Notes under the pieces: model-generated
The model's input: the letters and a program-made list of their open reading frames with translations, nothing else
The model's database searches: none
What the model was told of the DNA's origin: nothing
In this document: piece after piece, positions 1-5,587 of the stretch
Position numbering within the stretch: position 1 is the stretch's first letter
Layout: every line of letters starts with the position of its first letter
From: Acidobacteriota bacterium
GTDB lineage: Bacteria; Acidobacteriota; Terriglobia; Terriglobales; Acidobacteriaceae
Direction of reading: 5' to 3'
Assembly: GCA_021782675.1 (NCBI GenBank)
Contig: JAJXUS010000105.1
Coordinates: forward strand, 1 to 7,014
DNA length: 7,014 nucleotides
Made by a program: the position numbers and the translations under genes

Positions 1-489
1 CGCGATCGTCGTGCCGAAGGAGTTGAAGGCGCCGGCCAGGTTCAGGCGGCTGGAGGCGCCGGCCGGGTCGCCAAGAATCGCCACGTAGGGATTCGCAGCC
101 ACTTGCAGAAAGGTCATGCCGGCGGCCAGAATCGCGAGCGACAGCAGAAAGAGCGGGAAGGAGGGTACGGCCGCGGCCGGAATGAATCCGAGCGCACCGG
201 CTGCCATCACCAGCAGCCCGGCGACCATCGTTCCCTTGTAGCCGATCCATTCCACCACCTTGCCCGAGGGCAGCGCAAAGACGAAGTATGCGGAAAAGAA
301 GAAGGTCTGCACCAGCATGACCTCCGCATAGTTCAGGGTGAACAGGCTTTTCAGATGGGGGATCAGAATGTCATTGAGGCAGGTGATGAAGCCCCACATG
401 AAAAACAGCGCGATGACCATGGCCAGCGCGCGATTGTCGCGCACACCGGGCTGCGTGGCCGTTGTTTGGGAGGTCGCTGCAATCGCCAT
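1..489 (-). CDS. FucP/GluP-family sugar:H+ symporter (MFS), N-terminal part; 3' end outside window
   Basis: The minus strand reads open from ATG at 489 down to base 1 (163 codons, no stop), so the gene is cut by the window edge. An in-frame TAG at 517-519 and no other start codon in between fix the start. The protein belongs to the fucose/glucose-galactose permease branch of the major facilitator superfamily: a hydrophobic first helix leads into WGFITCLNDILIPHLK (residues 32-47), then LPSGKVVEWIGYKG (73-86), LQVAANPYV (128-136) and RLNLAGAFNSFG (148-159). By recalled alignment to E. coli FucP, D40 matches Asp46 and N156 matches Asn162, while Q129 replaces Glu135. LQVAANPY at this place is more typical of glucose/galactose or N-acetylglucosamine members than of fucose permease. 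It is an inner-membrane importer; the exact sugar is undetermined. The ribosome-binding site is weak (GGCGG about 9 nt upstream). It is transcribed away from yidC and is not obviously related to it in function. Confidence 0.9.
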   Translation of the reverse strand, partial: MAIAATSQTTATQPGVRDNRALAMVIALFFMWGFITCLNDILIPHLKSLFTLNYAEVMLVQTFFFSAYFVFALPSGKVVEWIGYKGTMVAGLLVMAAGALGFIPAAAVPSFPLFLLSLAILAAGMTFLQVAANPYVAILGDPAGASSRLNLAGAFNSFGTTIA

Positions 490-529
490 GTCACCAGTCC
501 GCCGGGATCGCCGGTTCTATCGTTCCTTC

Positions 530-558
530 AAGGTACTTGAGATGGTCGTCTGCGCCAA
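530..558 (-). promoter_or_regulatory. Possible sigma70-type promoter of the sugar transporter
   Basis: On the minus strand, TTGGCG (553-558, 4/6 to TTGACA) is followed after 17 nt by TACCTT (530-535, 3/6 to TATAAT), about 40 nt upstream of the transporter ATG. The spacing is ideal but the -10 is poor. A 5-bp inverted repeat, TCAAG-GTA-CTTGA (528-540), covers the -10 and could be an operator or chance. This is visual matching only. Confidence 0.25.
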
Positions 559-675
559 ACTACAGGCCCCCCCCACGGACTGCAAGCCAGCGGCAAAACC
601 GTTACCATAGGAGAAACCGCCCTCCCGAATCCCAGGGCTGGAATCGCTGCGCGGTTCCTGGCGCCGGCCGGGTGA

Positions 676-692
676 TCTCCCTTACCGGGAGA
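676..692 (+). other. Hairpin in the yidC leader
   Basis: TCTCCC (676-681) and GGGAGA (687-692) form a perfect 6-bp stem around a 5-nt loop, TTACC. It ends 37 nt before the yidC start. No T-run follows, so it is not an intrinsic terminator. It could be a 5'-UTR structure that stabilises the mRNA or tunes yidC translation. The rest of 490-729 holds no gene I can support; the short open frames there have no recognisable protein content. Confidence 0.35.
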
Positions 693-719
693 CGCGCAGT
701 GCGGAAATCGACGACCGAC

Positions 720-723
720 AGGA
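720..723 (+). promoter_or_regulatory. Shine-Dalgarno site that supports the TTG start of yidC
   Basis: AGGA lies 6 nt upstream of TTG at 730. The upstream in-frame stop is TGA at 673-675, and no ATG or GTG lies between it and 730, so TTG is the only reasonable start. It gives an N-terminus (AEYKNPN) like that of related YidC proteins. Confidence 0.65.
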
Positions 724-729
724 ATTCCT

Positions 730-2526
730 TTGGCCGAATATAAGAATCCTAACCAGCCAGGTGGGGGCGGGCAGGACTCGCGCTCGCTGCTGGTGTTTAC
801 CGCCTTGTTCGTAGCAATTCTGGTGGGCCTGCAATACTTCAAGCCCAAGCATCCGGCAGCGCCCAGATCCTCCACGACTGTGAGCAGCCCCGCGCCCGCC
901 AGCGCGCCTGTAGCTGCCAATGCGGCTGCTGCGCCGCAGCCAGGCGCCGCGCGGAATGCAGCCGCTTCCGCCGGGCCGCAGATTTCGGCGACGCAGGCGA
1001 CCACCACGACCGTTGAAAATGAGCTGTACAAGATCACCTTTACCAATCGCGGCGCGCAGGTCACTTCCTGGATTTTGAAGAAGTACACCAACTACGCGGG
1101 CAAGCCGCTCGATCTGGTTAGTCCAGAGGCAGCACAACGCTTCGGCTATCCGCTGTCGGTATTCACTGCCGACCCAAATTTGCGCCAGCAGATCAATCAG
1201 GCAATGTTTGTCGCGTCTGCTTCGGGCACGGTGCAGGCACCCACCCAGCTTTCGTTTCAATATTCCGCGGGCGGGCTGACGGTCCGCAAAGTGTTCACCT
1301 TTGGGAATGACTACGTCATCCACGGCACGGTTAGCGCCACCCGCGACGGCGCCCCCATCGGGGCCATGCTGGCCTGGCCGGCCGGCTTCGGCGACCAGCG
1401 GCAGGCGGCGGATTACTCCAAGGACCAGAAGATCGATCGCTCGAGCTACAGCAAGGCGGAGAGCCTGGCGCCCAAGAAGGTCGAAAACCGGCAGCAGATG
1501 ACCGGGTCGCTCGACTGGGGCGGTGTCAGCGACCTGTATTTCGCGGCGATGTTTCTGCCGGATAACCCCGCAGACGCCACGTTTGTAACACTGCACCACA
1601 CGCTGGGTGTTCCGGCCGATCCCGATCAGCCGAACAGCAAGCTGGTGCCGCAGCCAATCCTTGGCGCTGCTATGGGTTCGGCTGCAGCCACCAGCTCCAT
1701 GCGCATCTTCGCGGGCCCCAAGACGCTGAGCGTCCTGAAGTCGATCCGCGGTACCGGACCGAACGGCAAAGATACCGGGCCCGACCTGGTGCCGATCGTG
1801 CACTACGGGATGTGGTCGATCATCGCCAAGCCGCTCTTTTATCTGCTCCGCTGGGTCTACCACCATATTGTTCCCAACTGGGGCTGGGCCATTCTGGTAC
1901 TGACCGTCGTCATCACCCTGGCGATGTTCCCCACGCGCTGGACCATGATGAAGTCCTCCATCAAAATGCAGCGCATCCAGCCGCAGTTGAACGCGATCAA
2001 GGAGAAATACAAGAAGTACAAGTTCGACGATCCGCGCAAACAGGAAATGAATCGCGAGATGCAGGATCTCTACCGCAAGGAAGGCGTCAACATGTTTGGC
2101 GGCTGCCTGCCGATGGTCATCCAGTTCCCGCTCATCTTCGCGTTTTACGCCATGCTGGAGAATGCCATCGAACTGCGGCATGCGCACTGGTTCTGGCTGC
2201 ATGACCTGTCGCAGCCCGACCCGCTGCACATTCTGCCCTTCCTGATGGTTGGTTCACAGTTCTTCTTTCAGCTCTTTACGCCGTCGCCCGGCGTAGATGC
2301 CGCCCAGCAGAAGATGATGGCCTTCACCATGCCACTTTTCAGCGGTTTCATTACGTGGCATTATGCTTCCGGGCTGGCGCTCTACTGGGCGGGCAGTAAC
2401 CTGATCGGCATCGGCCAGCAGATGCTGATTAACCGGACAAAACTCGGCCGCGAGATGCGCGCGATGCAGGCGCGACGCGCCGCCCGGAAAAAAGGATTGA
2501 AACCGGCAGCCGCTGTCCGAAGGTAA
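730..2526 (+). CDS. yidC: Membrane protein insertase YidC (Oxa1/Alb3 family)
   Basis: This inner-membrane insertase integrates and folds membrane proteins, alone or with SecYEG. At 598 aa it is slightly longer than E. coli YidC (548 aa). Order of parts: TM1 at about 19-37; an Ala/Pro-rich linker at about 41-92; the periplasmic beta-domain at about 93-355; then the conserved five-helix core. The core is clear from NWGWAILVLT (383-392), the coiled basic C1 loop (KMQRIQPQ... KYKKYK), VNMFGGCLPMVIQFPLIFAF, FWLHDLSQPDP and a SNLIGIGQQMLINR helix. The Arg/Lys-rich tail after it suits ribosome contact. Aligned through NWG and MFP to E. coli, the conserved groove Arg366 is Thr396 here, with Arg403 two helical turns later. 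The start is TTG with a good ribosome-binding site. It is followed after 41 nt by khpB/jag, the usual neighbour. rnpA and yidD, often upstream, are absent; a divergent sugar transporter is there instead. Confidence 0.97.
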   Translation: MAEYKNPNQPGGGGQDSRSLLVFTALFVAILVGLQYFKPKHPAAPRSSTTVSSPAPASAPVAANAAAAPQPGAARNAAASAGPQISATQATTTTVENELYKITFTNRGAQVTSWILKKYTNYAGKPLDLVSPEAAQRFGYPLSVFTADPNLRQQINQAMFVASASGTVQAPTQLSFQYSAGGLTVRKVFTFGNDYVIHGTVSATRDGAPIGAMLAWPAGFGDQRQAADYSKDQKIDRSSYSKAESLAPKKVENRQQMTGSLDWGGVSDLYFAAMFLPDNPADATFVTLHHTLGVPADPDQPNSKLVPQPILGAAMGSAAATSSMRIFAGPKTLSVLKSIRGTGPNGKDTGPDLVPIVHYGMWSIIAKPLFYLLRWVYHHIVPNWGWAILVLTVVITLAMFPTRWTMMKSSIKMQRIQPQLNAIKEKYKKYKFDDPRKQEMNREMQDLYRKEGVNMFGGCLPMVIQFPLIFAFYAMLENAIELRHAHWFWLHDLSQPDPLHILPFLMVGSQFFFQLFTPSPGVDAAQQKMMAFTMPLFSGFITWHYASGLALYWAGSNLIGIGQQMLINRTKLGREMRAMQARRAARKKGLKPAAAVRR

Positions 2527-2567
2527 TATTCCGGACGCGAGCGGCCGCGCTATAGTTTGGGAAAGCC

Positions 2568-3122
2568 ATGCCAATCGAAAACCTGCAGGTTGCAGCCCAG
2601 AAGGTCGATGCGCTCATGAAAAGCCTGACGCGCCTCGGCGGATTGCAGTTGAAATACCGCATAACGGCTGGCTCCGGCGCCGCCGATCCCAGCCAGTTTG
2701 AACCACGGGAAATTTATGTGGAACTGGCCGGGCCGGATGTGGACCTGGTGCTGGAGCGTCACGCCGAGCTGCTGCGATCCATGGAGCACATTGCCGCCAA
2801 GACGCTGCAACTCGAGCCGGAAGAGCACGGGCTGATTTCATTCGATGCGCGCGGCTATAAGGCCATGCGGGCGCAGGAGCTGCGCATGGCGGCGGAGACA
2901 GCGGCCGAGCAGGTGCGGCGCACCAGCCAGCCCTATAGCTTCTCGCCGATGAACTCCCGCGAGCGGCGCATGCTGCATCTCGCGCTGCGCGAGCACGACG
3001 ACCTGCGCAGCGAGAGTAGCGGCGAAGGCATGCGGCGCTACGTCGTGGTGTACCCCAAAAACTGGCAGCCGCGCCAGGCGCCCGCCGGGTTTTCTCGCGC
3101 ACGAACCTTTGGACGCGGTTAG
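2568..3122 (+). CDS. jag: KhpB/Jag-type RNA-binding protein (degenerate KH + R3H)
   Basis: This is a 184-aa cytoplasmic RNA-binding protein of the Jag/KhpB/EloR group, commonly encoded directly after yidC. KH-like segment: about residues 48-95. Recalled alignment of GPDVDLVLERHAELLRSMEHI (from residue 55) to the family pattern GxDxxLLIGRRGETLxALQYL is gap-free, but the RNA-gripping GRRG loop reads E63-R64-H65-A66, so both glycines are missing. R3H domain: about 104-163, with PMNSRERRMLHLAL (127-140) carrying the defining Arg133-x3-His137 and a YVVVYP end strand. The N-terminal Jag_N domain is missing or very short. A GGGA sequence 5 nt before ATG can serve as ribosome-binding site, and the 41-nt gap after yidC implies one transcript. 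In other bacteria KhpB, with KhpA, affects cell elongation and division; whether that holds here is not shown. The family call is firm; KH-mediated RNA binding is doubtful. Confidence 0.9.
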   Translation: MPIENLQVAAQKVDALMKSLTRLGGLQLKYRITAGSGAADPSQFEPREIYVELAGPDVDLVLERHAELLRSMEHIAAKTLQLEPEEHGLISFDARGYKAMRAQELRMAAETAAEQVRRTSQPYSFSPMNSRERRMLHLALREHDDLRSESSGEGMRRYVVVYPKNWQPRQAPAGFSRARTFGRG

Positions 3123-3160
3123 GGAGCTTGGTACTCCTTGTAGCGATGCCGCGAATTTTT
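3121..3160 (+). terminator. Weak candidate terminator after jag
   Basis: AGGGAG (3121-3126) can pair with CTCCTT (3134-3139), one G-U included, around a 7-nt loop, and a TTTTT run sits at 3156-3160. The 16-nt gap between stem and T-run makes this non-canonical. A second short stem, GCG-ATGC-CGC (3143-3152), is nearer the T-run but has only 3 bp. Partial attenuation before the inserted cassette is possible; efficient termination is not supported. Confidence 0.2.
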
Positions 3161-3218
3161 CTCTAGGCTCGAACAGGCAGGCGACTATTGTGGAAAGTGG
3201 CCATCTAAATGAATGCGG

Positions 3219-3225
3219 AAAGGAG
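3219..3225 (+). promoter_or_regulatory. Strong Shine-Dalgarno site that sets the antitoxin start at 3231
   Basis: AAAGGAG, 5 nt upstream of ATG at 3231, is the best ribosome-binding site in the window. It favours 3231 over the in-frame ATG at 3213, which lies upstream of the site. A strong site on the first gene and almost none on the second is typical of TA operons, where antitoxin must be in excess. Confidence 0.7.
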
Positions 3226-3230
3226 ACGCC

Positions 3231-3689
3231 ATGAAAATCAGGACAGCCTCTGAAATTGCAAAATATTTCATCGGTGCTTCTCAGCGAAGGAACAAGCCGA
3301 TCAGCAATTTGAAGCTGCAAAAGCTTCTTTATTATGCTCAGGCTTGGCATCTTGTGCTGCATGAGCGTCCCCTGTTTTCGGACGATATTGAAGCGTGGGT
3401 GCATGGTCCTGTCGTTCGTCAGGTTTTCCGGGAATACAGAACGTTTGGCTGGAAACCGATAGAGATCGATCGCAAAAGTGACGTCACCTTCGATATTCAA
3501 ACCGTCCAGCACTTGGATGAAGTGGAAGGGGTTTATGGAAAATTCGGCGGGATCGAGCTCGAGCGAATGACACACCGTGAAGCTCCGTGGAGAGATGCCC
3601 GCGGCACCCTGGCGCCTGACGAGCCTTCCAACCGCGTTATCACGCACGAGGCAATGAAGCGGTTTTACACTGCAAAGCTCAATGGTTAA
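3231..3689 (+). CDS. Panacea-domain (DUF4065) protein, probable antitoxin PanA/SocA-like
   Basis: This 152-aa protein carries the hallmark of the Panacea domain (DUF4065, earlier GepA/SocA-like). The block ISNLKLQKLLYYAQAWHL (24-41) is followed by PLFSDDIEAWVHGPVVRQVF (47-66), matching the recalled consensus KLQKLLYyaqgw...pLFdd.iEAW.yGPV. EAPWRDARG downstream is also typical. Panacea proteins are known as promiscuous antitoxins that neutralise unrelated toxins encoded next to them; SocA of Caulobacter is instead a proteolytic adaptor for its toxin. Here the gene is first in a two-gene unit and overlaps the next gene by 8 nt, the usual antitoxin-toxin layout. Hand-counted GC is 47% at 3241-3300, against 65% in jag (2761-2820) and 78% in mnmE (4441-4500), which suggests horizontal acquisition. 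No DNA-binding HTH is obvious, so autoregulation cannot be claimed. The domain call is firm; the antitoxin role is inferred from family and context. Confidence 0.88.
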   Translation: MKIRTASEIAKYFIGASQRRNKPISNLKLQKLLYYAQAWHLVLHERPLFSDDIEAWVHGPVVRQVFREYRTFGWKPIEIDRKSDVTFDIQTVQHLDEVEGVYGKFGGIELERMTHREAPWRDARGTLAPDEPSNRVITHEAMKRFYTAKLNG

Positions 3690-4143
3690 GCGAAAGAAGT
3701 TAAAGCGAATACCTGAACCAGCTTTGGAGCGCGATGGCGTCCGGCTGGTTTTTTCTTTTAAGCACCTCGATCCATCTCATCCAAAGTTCCGGCTAGGTAA
3801 CTGCTCCGCTGCATATCTTTGTGCTCTGCTATTGCAAATAAAAACATATTCCGAATACACGGTGGAACAATTTCAGAACATCAACCATGGGGATAGCAGG
3901 CATTGGAATTTCTGGCGCGACACGACTGAGCCCGATGGTTTCAGGCACATCAGTGAGGAAATTCAGGATGAGTATGCGTGGCAATTCGCAGTTTCTCCCA
4001 AAAGCAAAATCACATCAGAACGCGAATGGCGAGCTCACGGAATGCTGGTCGACAATGTCTTTTACATTGTCTGGCTGGACCCTAGTCACCATTTAGCACC
4101 TAAAAATGCAAGAAATGCGCATTCCACCCGGCGCAGATCATAG
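3682..4143 (+). CDS. Unrecognised 153-aa protein, candidate toxin partner of the Panacea antitoxin
   Basis: I do not recognise this family with certainty. The ATG overlaps the antitoxin stop (ATGGTTAA) by 8 nt and lacks its own clear ribosome-binding site, so translation is probably coupled. The protein is soluble, without a signal peptide or TM helix. Visible parts: a basic start (VKRKKLKR, 2-9), a hydrophobic strand LVFSFKHLD (22-30), a helix-like [22 protein letters not shown] (first half from 43), the aromatic/polar segment RHWNFW (73-78), then a conserved-looking end, [24 protein letters not shown] (115-138). I recall small bacterial proteins ending in R.HGF..D.vFYiVWLDP.H.L, but cannot name the family. 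Arg117, His119, Asp133 and His136 are candidate functional residues. The last 15 residues, with the RRRS end, look like read-through into the mnmE leader and may not be native. GC is low (42% by hand at 3841-3900). The toxin role is inferred only from position beside a Panacea gene. Confidence 0.75.
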   Translation: MVKRKKLKRIPEPALERDGVRLVFSFKHLDPSHPKFRLGNCSAAYLCALLLQIKTYSEYTVEQFQNINHGDSRHWNFWRDTTEPDGFRHISEEIQDEYAWQFAVSPKSKITSEREWRAHGMLVDNVFYIVWLDPSHHLAPKNARNAHSTRRRS

Positions 4144-5536
4144 CGAGAGTGACATCTTTCAGACCGACACCATCGTTGCCATCTCCACGCCGCCCGGCCG
4201 CGGCGGCATCGGCATCGTGCGCCTCTCCGGCACGGATGCGGCTGCCATTGCCTCAGGGGTGCTGCGCCTCTCGGCGGCGCTCGACCATGGAGTGGCGCGG
4301 CTGGCCGATGTTCTGGACATCGAGCCGCAGGCCGGCAGGCAGAGACGGCTCGATGAGGCCGTAGCCACCTACTTTCAGGCGCCGCGCTCCTATACACGGG
4401 AAGATGTGGTCGAAATTGCGGCGCATGGCTCGCCGGTGGTACTGGATGCAATCGTGCGCGCCTGCCTGGCGCGCGGGGCGCGGCTCGCCCGGCCGGGTGA
4501 GTTTACGGAACGCGCGTTTCTCTCTGGCCGCATTGATCTGATGCAGGCCGAGGCCGTGCGTGACCTGATCGATGCGCAGACGGTCTACCAGGCGCGCATC
4601 GCCTCCGAGCAGATGGAGGGCTCGCTCTCGCGCACCATCCAGCCCACGAAGCAGGCGTTGATCCATCTGATTGCAGAGCTCGAGGCCGGCATTGACTTCG
4701 CCGAAGATGACATCTCTGTCATGCCATCCGCGGCGATTGCCGCGCAGATTGCGGGCATCTGCCAGCCGCTGCAGAAGCTGGCGGCAGGCTTCGCCTACGG
4801 CCGCCTGCTGCGGGACGGATTCACGATGGCAATCGTCGGGCGGCCGAACACGGGCAAGTCGTCGCTGTTCAACCGGCTGATCGAGCGCGACCGCGCCATT
4901 GTCACCGACACGCCCGGAACCACCCGCGACACCATCAGCGAGCGCGTATCGCTCGCAGGCATTCCGCTGGAGCTGATCGACACCGCCGGGCTGCGCGACG
5001 CGCCGGAGATGGCCGAGCGCCTCGGCATTGAGCGCTCGCGCGCAGCGCTGGCCGACGCGGATATTGTGCTGGTGGTGCTGGAAGCAGGATCCCCGGCGCT
5101 GACCGCAGAAGAGCGCAAGTTGCTGGAGCAGACCACAGGCCGCCCCATGCTGGCCGTGCTGAACAAGTGCGATCTGGGCACAAACCACATCGCGGAGGAG
5201 CTGCAATCGGCGTATCCGGCGTTGCGGATCTTGCTGGTATCTGCGCTGACCGGCGAGGGCGTTGCCCCACTGCGCGCAGCGATTCTCAACCACATGCAGA
5301 AGCCGGGCACGGAGGCCGGTGGCGCGTTGATGACCAACCTCCGGCAGCAGACAGCCGTTCAGGATGCGATGACCGCGCTGCATGCCGCGCAGCAGGCGGT
5401 GGACGACGGAGTTCCGCATGAGATGCTGCTGCTCGATCTTTATGGCGCGCTGCGCCATCTGGACGCGTTGACCGGGGAGACACGCACCGACGATATTCTC
5501 AACGTCATCTTCAGCAGCTTCTGCATCGGCAAGTAA
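4106..5536 (+). CDS. mnmE: tRNA modification GTPase MnmE (TrmE)
   Basis: MnmE acts with MnmG to install 5-aminomethyl/carboxymethylaminomethyl groups on wobble U34 of certain tRNAs, using a folate one-carbon donor and GTP. The 476-aa product is near family length (E. coli 454). The N-terminal folate-binding domain begins at [15 protein letters not shown] (20-34). The helical domain holds [16 protein letters not shown] and [14 protein letters not shown]. The inserted G domain has G1 GRPNTGKSS (245-253), G2 TTRDT (272-276), G3 DTAGLR (292-297) and G4 NKCD (353-356). The C-terminal catalytic CIGK motif (473-476) is intact. The start is uncertain: ATG at 4106 or at 4115 are the only in-frame choices after TAG at 4094, both lie inside the preceding gene (38 or 29 nt overlap) and neither has a good ribosome-binding site. 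The yidC-jag-mnmE order is common; here two foreign-looking genes interrupt it. Confidence 0.97.
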   Translation: MQEMRIPPGADHSESDIFQTDTIVAISTPPGRGGIGIVRLSGTDAAAIASGVLRLSAALDHGVARLADVLDIEPQAGRQRRLDEAVATYFQAPRSYTREDVVEIAAHGSPVVLDAIVRACLARGARLARPGEFTERAFLSGRIDLMQAEAVRDLIDAQTVYQARIASEQMEGSLSRTIQPTKQALIHLIAELEAGIDFAEDDISVMPSAAIAAQIAGICQPLQKLAAGFAYGRLLRDGFTMAIVGRPNTGKSSLFNRLIERDRAIVTDTPGTTRDTISERVSLAGIPLELIDTAGLRDAPEMAERLGIERSRAALADADIVLVVLEAGSPALTAEERKLLEQTTGRPMLAVLNKCDLGTNHIAEELQSAYPALRILLVSALTGEGVAPLRAAILNHMQKPGTEAGGALMTNLRQQTAVQDAMTALHAAQQAVDDGVPHEMLLLDLYGALRHLDALTGETRTDDILNVIFSSFCIGK

Positions 5537-5554
5537 TCGCCTGCGGCGTAAAAT
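5526..5554 (+). promoter_or_regulatory. Candidate sigma70-type promoter for the amino-acid permease
   Basis: TCGGCA (5526-5531, 4/6 to TTGACA) and TAAAAT (5549-5554, 5/6 to TATAAT) are separated by exactly 17 nt. The -35 overlaps the last codons of mnmE. A start of transcription near 5561 would give a leader of about 27 nt before the TTG at 5588. Pattern match only. Confidence 0.4.
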
Positions 5555-5587
5555 CCTTGCAACGTTCGTGCGTGTCCCGCGTAACCC

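Noticed and set aside
462..743. 93-aa plus-strand frame leading into yidC, considered as a leader peptide or a remnant of yidD/rnpA
   Set aside because: No resemblance to YidD (HCxxxPSCS-type) or RnpA (RNR motif), no ribosome-binding site, and it overlaps the transporter start on the other strand.
682..2229. 515-aa open frame on the minus strand opposite yidC
   Set aside because: It is antisense to an unmistakable yidC, its product is His/Arg/Gln-rich low-complexity sequence without any domain, and such shadows are common in GC-rich coding DNA.
2551..2556. TATAGT before jag as an internal -10
   Set aside because: No acceptable -35 at 16-18 nt upstream, and the 41-nt gap after yidC fits co-transcription.
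3186..3191. TATTGT as -10 of a promoter for the Panacea gene
   Set aside because: 4/6 match, but the expected -35 position (CTAGGC) has no resemblance to TTGACA; a cassette promoter is likely but cannot be placed by eye.
3213..3230. Upstream ATG at 3213 as start of the Panacea protein
   Set aside because: The strong AAAGGAG site lies downstream of it and at ideal distance from ATG 3231; the added residues MRKGDA are that site translated.
2838..3647. 269-aa minus-strand open frame spanning jag, the gap and the Panacea gene
   Set aside because: It crosses two well-supported plus-strand genes and a composition boundary, and shows no domain.
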